From contig JAUWZT010000178.1 of assembly GCA_030615145.1 (NCBI GenBank), positions 1 to 7,646 on the forward strand: DNA of 7,646 nt, read 5' to 3'. Position 1 is the first letter of the stretch; every line of letters begins with the position of its first letter. Positions 1-6,281 of this stretch are shown piece by piece. This stretch comes from Promethearchaeota archaeon (GTDB lineage: Archaea; Asgardarchaeota; Lokiarchaeia; Sigyniarchaeales; SOKP01). The translations under genes were made by a program, and so were the position numbers. The notes below the pieces were generated by a model that had not been told where the DNA came from, made no database searches, and saw only the letters and a program-made list of their open reading frames with translations.

Positions 1-894
1 GGCGGTTTTGAAAACCGAAAAAAAATTGGAGTTTTATTACTACATTTTTTTAACTTAATCTTTTCAGTAGTTATAGGGCTTTCGATTTCTTTAATGGAAT
101 CTACTTCAAAATATAATTTTGGTCTAGTAATGATACCTTTACTTGTAGTCTTAAGCTATGTTATAACTGACAAATATGATAAAACCGTTAAAGATGTTAG
201 ATACGAACAAGAATTAGAAGAAGGAAAGAAGTCAAAAAAGCCCGTTATAGAGTTTGAAAACAAGAAATATATATTTTCAATTAATTCACTCGTAATTCTA
301 GCTGTTGGAACTCCAATATTGGCTTATCTGATATATTTGTTTTTTGACACGGAACCTCAGTATTGGTTGCATGAAATCGTAGTTAAGCAAACAATATATC
401 TTCTTAATTTATTTTTTGATATGGGAGTAAGTGCAAATTATTCGCCAACAGGTACACACTATTGGAGTTTTGATTTTATTGGTAACGCAGCTGGCGATCC
501 ATTAGGTAGTATTTCTTTCGAAACATTTTGCACAGGAATTCAGGCAATTTGTGTTTTCGCAGGAATTATTATATGTACACCCCATTCTCAAGATAAAGAA
601 ACAAATAAAGACATTATCTGGAGAAAAACTAAATCTCTAATAATTTCGTCGTTAATTTTTTATTTGGTAAATATTATTCGCATGTTAATTCAAATAGAGT
701 TATATTATCTCGGGTATTCTTGGGATAGCATTCACGTTTCAATTAGCGCTGCTAGCTCTTTTGTCGCAGCTATAATTATCCTCTTATTACATAAGTGGAT
801 CCCTGAATTCATCATATCTATTATATATATTGGCACTTTACTTAGTAAGAGATTTAAACTCTCGAAAGAACCTAAAAAGATAAAAAATAATTAA
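1..894 (+). CDS. Archaeosortase/exosortase family membrane protease-transpeptidase, 5'-partial
   Basis: Polytopic membrane enzyme that recognises a C-terminal sorting tripartite on exported proteins and cleaves or transfers them, in the cytoplasmic membrane. The frame is open from base 1 with no stop. The first ATG (94) is not the likely start, because the 31 codons before it encode another hydrophobic segment (about VLLLHFFNLIFSVVIGLSI), so the gene begins outside the window. Counting from the ATG at 94, the family's catalytic triad is visible: Cys146 in FETFCTGIQ, Arg196 in NIIRML and His214 in SWDSIHVS, each at or in a membrane helix. Further hydrophobic helices lie near residues 9-25, 62-84, 98-112, 146-162, 181-204 and 214-233, with a charged loop at about 26-58 and a basic tail. 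The subclass (ArtA, B, C and so on) cannot be decided here. No protein with a sorting tail is encoded in the window. The fold and family call is firm; the substrate is unknown. Confidence 0.85.
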   Translation, partial: GGFENRKKIGVLLLHFFNLIFSVVIGLSISLMESTSKYNFGLVMIPLLVVLSYVITDKYDKTVKDVRYEQELEEGKKSKKPVIEFENKKYIFSINSLVILAVGTPILAYLIYLFFDTEPQYWLHEIVVKQTIYLLNLFFDMGVSANYSPTGTHYWSFDFIGNAAGDPLGSISFETFCTGIQAICVFAGIIICTPHSQDKETNKDIIWRKTKSLIISSLIFYLVNIIRMLIQIELYYLGYSWDSIHVSISAASSFVAAIIILLLHKWIPEFIISIIYIGTLLSKRFKLSKEPKKIKNN

Positions 895-904
895 AATATA
901 TTAT
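893..904 (+). promoter_or_regulatory. Possible TATA box of the mtrH-like gene
   Basis: AAAATATATTAT lies directly after the archaeosortase stop. Its centre is about 33 bases before the ATG at 930 and 42 before the ATG at 939. With archaeal TATA-to-start spacing of about 25-27 bases, transcription would begin near 922-925, giving a very short leader. The background is AT-rich, so such a match can arise by chance. Confidence 0.33.
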
Positions 905-938
905 TAGTTCAATAAATAAAATGTAATGTATGTTTATT

Positions 939-1841
939 ATGCTAAATTTTGAAAAAGAACAAAAAACTTTTGAAATTGGAACGACCCGAATCGGAGGACA
1001 ACCTGGCGAAAATCCCGTAGTAATGATTGCTACTGTTTTTTACGCCAATCACGCTGCTTTGTTAGACGAAAAAAAAGGTGAAATCGATAAAAAGCTTGTC
1101 GAACAAGAGTTGAACGAATATTCTGAAATTATTGAAGAAACGGGAATGCAAGGGATAGTTGATGTAGTTGGGGGTTATCCAGATGCTTTGTTAAAAGAGT
1201 GCGAATATATCGCAGATGTCGTCGATTTCCCCTTCTTAGTTGACGGATTAAACGACGATTCGCGCATTCCGACAATGGAAGGACTTAAAGAAATTGGTTT
1301 ATTGGATAGAGCTATTTTAAACAGTATTGACGACGCTACAAAGGAAGAGAGTTTAAATAAATTAAAAGAAATTGGGGTAAAGCACGCGGTTTTATTAACT
1401 TTTGGAAACAGATACATATTTCCTCAGCAGAAATTAGATTTTCTAAAGAAAGAATTAATAGCTAAGGCTCAAAGAGCTAACATTGAAAATATCATGATTG
1501 ATACTGCAGTTTTAGACTTACCTTCGATTGCGATTAACGTTGAGACAACGAGGTTAGTAAAATCTGAATTAGGATTACCCGTAGGATTCGCGCCCGCCAA
1601 CGCAATTTATGGGTGGGACTTCGTTAAAAAGTACGGCGATTCGTCTAGATGTGGTGGTATTGCGTCATTAATGGCATATTGCGTTAACGCTGGAAGCGAT
1701 TTTGTGTTATTTGGGCCGGTCAAGTTCGCTAAGTGTATTATTCCCGCCATGTCTCTCATTTCAGGAATTAATTCGTATTATCGAAAAAGAATTTTAAGAA
1801 AAAAGATTTCAGATCGAACTCCATTGAAGCATATATTTTAG
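939..1841 (+). CDS. mtrH: MtrH-like methyltransferase (tetrahydromethanopterin S-methyltransferase subunit H family)
   Basis: TIM-barrel methyltransferase that, in the Mtr complex, moves a methyl group between tetrahydromethanopterin and a corrinoid protein. The 300-residue product keeps family landmarks in order: EKEQKTFEIG near the N-terminus, IGGQPGE, ATVFY, EKKGEIDKK, LLDRAILNSID, IDTAVLDLPS, GLPVGFAPANA and DFVLFGPV near the end. A basic tail (YYRKRILRKK) follows. The ATG at 939 is chosen because MLNFEKEQ aligns with the usual MtrH start (MF-K/R-F-D/E-KEQ); an in-frame ATG at 930 would add three residues. No Shine-Dalgarno is visible. None of mtrA-G is adjacent, so this is an orphan copy. 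In non-methanogens such orphans are thought to link corrinoid methyl carriers to the pterin C1 (Wood-Ljungdahl) pathway, which is inference here. The methyl donor and the partner corrinoid protein are unknown. Confidence 0.88.
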   Translation: MLNFEKEQKTFEIGTTRIGGQPGENPVVMIATVFYANHAALLDEKKGEIDKKLVEQELNEYSEIIEETGMQGIVDVVGGYPDALLKECEYIADVVDFPFLVDGLNDDSRIPTMEGLKEIGLLDRAILNSIDDATKEESLNKLKEIGVKHAVLLTFGNRYIFPQQKLDFLKKELIAKAQRANIENIMIDTAVLDLPSIAINVETTRLVKSELGLPVGFAPANAIYGWDFVKKYGDSSRCGGIASLMAYCVNAGSDFVLFGPVKFAKCIIPAMSLISGINSYYRKRILRKKISDRTPLKHIF

Positions 1842-1855
1842 ATACAATTGTAAAG

Positions 1856-1864
1856 TTTATATAT
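1856..1864 (+). promoter_or_regulatory. Possible TATA box of the amidohydrolase gene
   Basis: TTTATATAT sits in the 102-base gap after the mtrH-like stop. It would place a start site near 1885-1890 and leave a leader of about 55 bases before the ATG at 1944. That leader contains GAGATGA at 1931-1937, a weak Shine-Dalgarno-like stretch about 6 bases before the start. Both are suggestive only. Confidence 0.28.
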
Positions 1865-1943
1865 CACTGTTTCTAGTTATTTATTACTTCGAAATCTAAT
1901 TTTGAAATTTAAACAATTATTAAATAAATTGAGATGAATAGTT

Positions 1944-2840
1944 ATGATAATTGATGCTCACTGTCATATATGGGATAAGACGCTTATTACTGACGATCTA
2001 AGGGATATGTTAAATATATACGCCCGACAACTAAATATCGATCCCTCCCTTATTATAGATGTATCAGTTGATCAATTAATTAAAGATATGGACGAGGCGG
2101 GGATTGACAAGACTGTTTTACTAAGTTTGGATTATGATTTAATTTTAAAGGGAAATCTGAATTATAAGCAATACAATGATTATGTAGCCAACATCGTTAA
2201 GGAATATCCTGATAGATTCATTGGTTTCATGGGAATAGATCTTAGACGAGAAAAAGCTATCGAAGAAGTTGAAAGATGTGTAAATAAACTAGGATTTAGA
2301 GGCGTTAAACTTTGGCCAGTAACAGGTTTTTTCCCCAATGATTCAAAATTTTATCCATTTTACGAGCGTGTTGAAGAGATGGAACTTCCAATATTGTGCC
2401 ACACTGGGGTGTCTCCTCCAAGAACTTATCTGGAATATAACAGGCCTGTATATATAGATAAAGTTGCTGTAGATTTTCCAAAACTCAAAATAATTATGGC
2501 ACATATGGGTGATCCTTGGTACACTGAAGCAATTGCAACAACGGCGAAAAATCCAAATGTATACATGGACATTTCTATGTGGCAATGCGAATTTAAATGG
2601 CTACCAGCTCTCCTGTATCAAACTCTTTTTATGGCTAAACAGGCTTGTGGAGCACATAAAATTCTTTTTGGTTCAGATTGGCCTATTTACACCACTTTAG
2701 CATCTCTTAAAGAATGGGTAAATGTAATTAAAAAGATGAAAATACCCTTTGCCTTAAAATTAATGGGTATTTCTAAATTTACTGACGCGGAAAAGAAACA
2801 GATTCTCGGTGAAAATGCCAAAAAAATATTAGGGCTATAA
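1944..2840 (+). CDS. Amidohydrolase-2 family (COG2159-type) TIM-barrel metal-dependent hydrolase
   Basis: Cytosolic metal-dependent hydrolase or decarboxylase of the amidohydrolase-related family, 298 residues, normal family length. Metal and catalytic landmarks are all present: DAHCHIW at residues 4-10 (His6 and His8), GVKLWP at 120-125, PILCHTG at 149-155 (His153), IIMAHMG at 183-189 (His187) and LFGSDWP at 241-247 (Asp245). The early stretch DMDEAGIDKTVLL is also typical. The ATG at 1944 is the first usable start, since a closer upstream ATG (1934) is out of frame and stops at once. It lies 102 bases after the mtrH-like gene on the same strand and ends just before a strong poly-T terminator. 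The family covers many reactions (decarboxylation of aromatic acids, hydrolysis of cyclic amides or lactones), and the substrate cannot be read from sequence. A role tied to the neighbouring methyltransferase is possible but unproven. Confidence 0.85.
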   Translation: MIIDAHCHIWDKTLITDDLRDMLNIYARQLNIDPSLIIDVSVDQLIKDMDEAGIDKTVLLSLDYDLILKGNLNYKQYNDYVANIVKEYPDRFIGFMGIDLRREKAIEEVERCVNKLGFRGVKLWPVTGFFPNDSKFYPFYERVEEMELPILCHTGVSPPRTYLEYNRPVYIDKVAVDFPKLKIIMAHMGDPWYTEAIATTAKNPNVYMDISMWQCEFKWLPALLYQTLFMAKQACGAHKILFGSDWPIYTTLASLKEWVNVIKKMKIPFALKLMGISKFTDAEKKQILGENAKKILGL

Positions 2841-2854
2841 AGAAAGGTGGTGAA

Positions 2855-2880
2855 TTTTTTTTTTTTTTATTTTTATTCTA
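2855..2880 (+). terminator. Poly-T archaeal terminator after the amidohydrolase gene
   Basis: A run of 14 T residues (2855-2868) followed by ATTTTTATTCTA starts 15 bases after the amidohydrolase stop. Archaeal RNA polymerase terminates at such T-tracts without needing a hairpin. It also shields the convergent GTPase gene from read-through. It is the longest homopolymer in the window. Confidence 0.7.
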
Positions 2881-2909
2881 ATATTAAATAAAATATATTT
2901 GTTTAATTT

Positions 2910-2957
2910 TTAGTTAGCGGTTTCCATCAATTGATTTCCACATTTTTCACATATTTT
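2910..2957 (-). other. Possible frameshifted C-terminal zinc-ribbon tail of the GTPase gene
   Basis: On the minus strand, in the +1 frame relative to the upstream gene, 15 codons starting at 2957 read KICEKCGNQLMETAN and end in TAA (2912-2910). KxCxxCGNxL is the signature of one half of a zinc ribbon. By hand count the stretch 2911-2957 has 14 G/C of 47, against 2 of 56 in the adjoining spacer 2855-2910, so it looks coding and ends where the AT-rich spacer begins. The same frame has a TAA at 2972-2970, so the shift would have to fall between 2971 and 2958, within a sequence of short repeats (ATATAT, CTCT, TTAAAA). It could be an indel error, a real mutation, programmed +1 frameshifting at TCT-TAA-A, or chance. 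Confidence 0.35.
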
Positions 2958-4479
2958 AAGAGATATATCTTATTAGTAAATCTTGTGTACGCTTAAGGAA
3001 ATCTTGAATATTTTGGTTAATTTTTTCTTTTGTGTTCTCGTTTTCTAATAAGAAAAGAATGAACATATCGTAATGCAACACCTTAATTTTCTTAAACAAA
3101 ATAACTGAGTTTGAAACTTTAAATATCGCTTCGTCTTTCTCTGCAACCTTATATTTTGAAAATATTTTAAACAACATGGCAAATTGTGGAGCAACAACCC
3201 CAAATACACTTAATAAGTCCTCAGATTTTTGCATTTTTGTGATTTTCATTGCCTCAGGAGTATAAAATTCAGCTAATACTAATCCGTCGTTACTTAACAA
3301 GAGCGCCAAACACGCGTCAGTTTTTGACGAAAATGTGTGAAGGTTATGTTCGATCAAGTCTCTGTTTGGACTTAATTTGGCTATACCTGAAGAAAAGGCT
3401 CTTAAAATAGTAAAGATTTGAAATACACTTGTTATGTAAATTTCAGGGATTTTATCTAAAGAGATTTTAGCTAACTTATTTTTTATTACTTTAAAGTAGC
3501 CTTTAATTTCTTTAGAATCAATTATATCTGGGTCTCCTTTCGATAAAATGTAGATAATTGGAGTTGCCTGTTCTAGTTGAGCTAATGCTTTTTTTATATT
3601 TTTAAGGTATTCAATACTTTCTTCAAACCGGGCTTCATTTTTTATATCAATGAAATAGAAAAGCAAATCTGCTTCGAATAAATAGATCTGGGCTTTATTA
3701 AGATATCTTTCGTGGTAGGCTTTTTGTCCACCCAAGTCCCATAAGAAAATCGTAGCCCCTAGTGCTTCTATTGAACTTACATCTGCCCCCCTCGTAGGTT
3801 TTAATCCAATCAATTTTGAAAATTTTCTATCTATTGAAAGCAAAAAGCTCGTCTTCCCACTATCGTCAAGACCCGCGAATAAAATTTTCATTTTTCTTTG
3901 CGATGTAATAGGCGTTGATGGAGTTTTTTCAATTGTGATTATTTTTTTTAAAAGGCTCTTGAAATATCGTTCTACTTGCTCTTGTGGTTGGAACTCTTCA
4001 GCAATTATTTTATCAAACTGGTTAAAGAAATCGATAACAATATTTTTTAATCGATTGATGTTGTTATACAAGAAACCTCTTTGATTCTCGTCTACTAATA
4101 TGCAGAAAGCAGTTGCCAAAGGAACTTCATCAAATTTTACTTCAGCAAAATGAAAAAACGTAAGTGCTGTTAAATGAAAATCTGGAAATGGGATAACTCC
4201 AAAGTATCGGTATTGCTTTAACAAACCGGGGTCTTTATTAAATAACATCCCATCCCCGAGGAGAAGGCTTAAGGTTTTAATTGAGATTTGCGTATAATCT
4301 CTTAAAGACATTTTAAGCCCTTTTCCAACTATCTCTTCTTTATTTTCAGATCCCAAATCTTTCCCCTTAATTGGTTTAGGGAACATATAAATTGGCTGAG
4401 GACCTAATTTGTCGTAGGCGCAAAACACTAGTCCTTTGACTATAGAAAACTCAATTAAATCATCCATTACATAGAACAT
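2956..4479 (-). CDS. Longin-like / Arf-Rag-type GTPase / roadblock-like fusion protein
   Basis: 507-residue GTP-binding switch protein with three parts. Residues 1 to about 180: longin-like alpha/beta region opening DDLIEFSIVKGLVFCAYDK and then LGPQPIYMFP. Residues about 197-353: GTPase core with P-loop GLDDSGKTS (203-211), switch I PTRG (228-231), Arf-style G3 WDLGGQ (247-252), G4 SKGD (313-316, Ser replacing the usual Asn, specificity Asp kept) and G5 ITS (349-351). Residues about 354-507: an alpha-beta region (TDACLALLLSNDGLVLAEF and onward) resembling a roadblock domain. TSVFQIFTILRAFSSGIAKLSP-N, followed by this domain, parallels the G-domain/C-terminal-domain junction of eukaryotic Rag/Gtr GTPases, while G1-G3 look more Arf-like. 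No membrane segment or obvious lipidation site is seen. The ATG at 4467 (residue 5) is an alternative start; neither start has a Shine-Dalgarno. The C-terminus may be cut short by a frameshift. The domain core is certain; the longin and roadblock calls are by pattern. Confidence 0.85.
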   Translation of the reverse strand: MFYVMDDLIEFSIVKGLVFCAYDKLGPQPIYMFPKPIKGKDLGSENKEEIVGKGLKMSLRDYTQISIKTLSLLLGDGMLFNKDPGLLKQYRYFGVIPFPDFHLTALTFFHFAEVKFDEVPLATAFCILVDENQRGFLYNNINRLKNIVIDFFNQFDKIIAEEFQPQEQVERYFKSLLKKIITIEKTPSTPITSQRKMKILFAGLDDSGKTSFLLSIDRKFSKLIGLKPTRGADVSSIEALGATIFLWDLGGQKAYHERYLNKAQIYLFEADLLFYFIDIKNEARFEESIEYLKNIKKALAQLEQATPIIYILSKGDPDIIDSKEIKGYFKVIKNKLAKISLDKIPEIYITSVFQIFTILRAFSSGIAKLSPNRDLIEHNLHTFSSKTDACLALLLSNDGLVLAEFYTPEAMKITKMQKSEDLLSVFGVVAPQFAMLFKIFSKYKVAEKDEAIFKVSNSVILFKKIKVLHYDMFILFLLENENTKEKINQNIQDFLKRTQDLLIRYIS

Positions 4480-4556
4480 TCTGTAATATTATTTTTTAAT
4501 AATAAAGGTAGGAAAGTTAATTATTTAATAATAATAGATTTTTTACTAGAACATTA
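4480..4556. promoter_or_regulatory. Divergent promoter region between the GTPase and AIR synthase-like genes
   Basis: A 77-base, strongly AT-rich gap separates two divergent starts, so it must hold both promoters. For the plus-strand gene, TATTTAAT (4522-4529) preceded by purine-rich GGAAAG (4511-4516, BRE-like) lies about 31 bases before the ATG at 4557, implying an almost leaderless mRNA. For the minus-strand gene, TTTATTATT (reading down from about 4506) is similarly placed relative to 4479. The two elements are close enough that factor binding at one may affect the other. Confidence 0.45.
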
Positions 4557-5513
4557 ATGTTAAAAAAAATTGCTGAATGTATTAAGAAAAATAGCAACAT
4601 AATTGAAAAAAAAAGCATTGATCCTGTAGTTCAATTCATTCATTTAAATTCTTTTAAAAGTTCTCGTATTTTTTCAGACATAGGAGAAGATTCTGCCGCA
4701 ATTAAGAACGATAATGGAATGTACACGCTAGTAACAACCGATCGGATTAAAACTACTTTTATAGAGAAGTTTCCATTTGGCGCTGGCTTTAGTTCCATCT
4801 TGGTTGGAGTAGATGATATTTACGCGTGTGGAGGGACGCCGCTAGCGGCAAGCTTGATAATTTCCTTTAAAGAACAAAAGATTGGGCAAAAAATTATTGA
4901 AGGTGTGTGCGCTGGCTCGAAAAAATTTAATGTTCCTATAATTCGGGGCCACACGAATATGAAAAATTATTACGAACTAAGTACAGCATTAATAGGAGAA
5001 ATCAAAAAAGAAGATTACATATCTGCGAAAAATGCACAACCAAACGATAACGTCATTTTAGCAGTTGATTTTGAAGGGCGAATAGGGAGAGCAAGCAATT
5101 TACATTGGGATACAGTTACGTATAAATCTTCTGAAGAAGTTTTGAATAAAAGAAAATCTATGAATGTTATTGCGCAAGAACATCTTGCCAACTCGTCAAA
5201 GGATATTTCTAACGGAGGTGTGTTTGGAACTATTCTACAACTAATGCAATATTCTAAAGTAGGCGCGGATATAAATATTGAAAAGATTGTTATTCCTCTA
5301 AAGTTAATAGAGAAAGGATATGATTTGGAGACTTACATTAAAATGTTTTTAACCACTTCATACATTTTAACTGCACCTGAAGAAAAATCTCAACAAATAA
5401 TCAAAATTTTTAAAGACCATGATATTTCAGCAAATTTGATTGGAAAAATTATTAAAAAAGCGGGATTAAAAATAAATAATGGTAAAGAATCTTTAGATGT
5501 TATAGAGTATTAA
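4557..5513 (+). CDS. AIR synthase-related ATP-binding protein (methanogenesis marker 2 / sll0787-like)
   Basis: Member of the PurM/ThiL/SelD/HypE superfamily, ATP-dependent enzymes that phosphorylate or activate carbonyl-type substrates; soluble. 318 residues. Landmarks: GEDSAAI at residues 43-49 (the GDDAA-type Mg-ATP motif), VDDIYACGGTPLA at 85-97, GHTN at 131-134, AVDFEGRIG at 169-177, LHWDT at 182-186 and KDISNGGVFGTILQLM at 215-230. GHTN, the W-D-T element and KDISNGG-GT match the branch with methanogenesis marker protein 2 (TIGR03267-like) and the bacterial sll0787 family better than true PurM, ThiL or SelD. The reaction of this branch is not established. The ATG at 4557 has no Shine-Dalgarno but sits about 31 bases after a TATA-like element, suggesting leaderless translation. 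It is followed 124 bases later by a LOG-like gene on the same strand, though the latter appears to have its own promoter. Confidence 0.82.
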   Translation: MLKKIAECIKKNSNIIEKKSIDPVVQFIHLNSFKSSRIFSDIGEDSAAIKNDNGMYTLVTTDRIKTTFIEKFPFGAGFSSILVGVDDIYACGGTPLAASLIISFKEQKIGQKIIEGVCAGSKKFNVPIIRGHTNMKNYYELSTALIGEIKKEDYISAKNAQPNDNVILAVDFEGRIGRASNLHWDTVTYKSSEEVLNKRKSMNVIAQEHLANSSKDISNGGVFGTILQLMQYSKVGADINIEKIVIPLKLIEKGYDLETYIKMFLTTSYILTAPEEKSQQIIKIFKDHDISANLIGKIIKKAGLKINNGKESLDVIEY

Positions 5514-5610
5514 AGATTTAATATCCTGACTGTGGGTTCATTTTGAAAATAAATAATATATTGGATACTTATCTTTCTAAACAAATAAAAATATTCGAGC
5601 AATATTAGGA

Positions 5611-5620
5611 ATTATAAAAA
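5611..5620 (+). promoter_or_regulatory. TATA box of the LOG-like gene
   Basis: ATTATAAAAA, preceded by purine-rich TTAGGA (BRE-like), is centred about 23-25 bases before the ATG at 5638. This is the spacing expected when the mRNA starts at or next to the start codon. No Shine-Dalgarno is present, which fits leaderless translation. It is the clearest TATA match in the window. Confidence 0.5.
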
Positions 5621-5637
5621 AAAGATATTGAAATACA

Positions 5638-6198
5638 ATGAGTTTTAATTTCAAAAATAAATTTAAGGGAACTGTTTCTGTAATTGGCACTAGCCAAATC
5701 GATTCAAAAACGGAGAAATTAGCTAATGAATTGGGAAGATTGCTCGCTAAAAACAATTTTGCTGTTGCGTGCGGAGGGCTTTCTGGAGTTATGGAAGCGG
5801 TTTGCAAAGGAGCGAAACAAGAAGGTGGATTCACGATAGGAATAATTCCTTTTAAAGATAAACATTTAGCAAATAAATATGTCGATGTTGTTATCCCAGT
5901 TCCGTTTTCTCAAGCGCGAAATATAGTTGTGGTGCTTAGTGGTGACGCAGTAGTCGCAATAGGGGGGAAAGCAGGCACCTTATCAGAAATATGCTTCGCC
6001 TGGATATACGAGAAACCAATCGTCGCGCTAACTGGCGTAGTAGAAGGGTGGTCCTCTAAAATGGCAGGCAAAAAAATTGACGATAGAAGAAGTGATACGA
6101 TATATGGAGCAAAAACAGCTCAAGAAGCGGTCGATAAATTGAACAAACTTTTTGAAAAAGGACCTAATACTAAGTATGGCATGCCAAATGAGTTTTAA
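5638..6198 (+). CDS. LOG-like / TIGR00725-type nucleotide-binding Rossmann protein (SLOG superfamily)
   Basis: Cytosolic Rossmann-fold protein related to LOG (cytokinin riboside 5'-monophosphate phosphoribohydrolase) and the old 'lysine decarboxylase' family; relatives release a base from a nucleoside monophosphate. 186 residues, usual length. Landmarks: SVIGTSQ at 14-20 (first beta strand and loop), CGGLSGVMEAVCKGA at 45-59, SQARNIVVV at 91-99, AIGGKAGTLSEI at 107-118 (the PGGxGTxxE-type signature, with Ile for Pro) and KPIVAL at 126-131. The IGG-x-AGT form and the ARN element point to the TIGR00725 branch rather than classical plant/bacterial LOG, so enzymatic activity is uncertain. The start is secure, since an in-frame TGA lies at 5629-5631. 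CpG dinucleotides are frequent (about two dozen in 561 bases), unlike the next gene. Ligand sensing, as in other SLOG proteins, is an alternative to catalysis. Confidence 0.82.
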   Translation: MSFNFKNKFKGTVSVIGTSQIDSKTEKLANELGRLLAKNNFAVACGGLSGVMEAVCKGAKQEGGFTIGIIPFKDKHLANKYVDVVIPVPFSQARNIVVVLSGDAVVAIGGKAGTLSEICFAWIYEKPIVALTGVVEGWSSKMAGKKIDDRRSDTIYGAKTAQEAVDKLNKLFEKGPNTKYGMPNEF

Positions 6199-6222
6199 AA
6201 AAATAAAATTATTATTAATAAA

Positions 6223-6232
6223 TTTATAAAAT
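6223..6232 (+). promoter_or_regulatory. Possible TATA box of the alpha/beta hydrolase gene
   Basis: TTTATAAAAT lies in the 83-base gap before the hydrolase. It would place a start site near 6253 and a leader of about 28 bases carrying the Shine-Dalgarno at 6272-6276. The whole gap is A/T-rich, so the match is only moderately informative. Confidence 0.35.
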
Positions 6233-6271
6233 TAAAATTAAATTGTATTAAACAAAATACCCAATTGAATA

Positions 6272-6276
6272 AGGTG
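6272..6276 (+). promoter_or_regulatory. Shine-Dalgarno of the alpha/beta hydrolase gene
   Basis: AGGTG, 5 bases before the ATG at 6282, complements the archaeal 16S rRNA tail (CACCU). It fixes the start and contrasts with the genes at 939, 4557 and 5638, which lack such a site. Confidence 0.6.
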
Positions 6277-6281
6277 TAAAA

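Noticed and set aside
1175..1417. Open frame on the minus strand inside the mtrH-like gene
   Set aside because: It lies wholly antisense to a well-supported MtrH frame, and its translation shows no family motif.
2343..2700. Open frames on the minus (2343-2585) and plus (2509-2700) strands inside the amidohydrolase gene
   Set aside because: They overlap the region encoding the metal-binding motifs IIMAHMG and GSDWP and have low-complexity, motif-free translations.
5521..5560. GGGTTCA in the 5514-5637 spacer as a possible tRNA T-loop
   Set aside because: No matching acceptor, anticodon or D-arm stems around it; the flanks are AT-rich and unstructured.
5577..5834. Open frame on the minus strand over the start of the LOG-like gene
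   Set aside because: It covers the promoter and first third of a convincing gene; the product is proline/leucine-rich without recognisable features.
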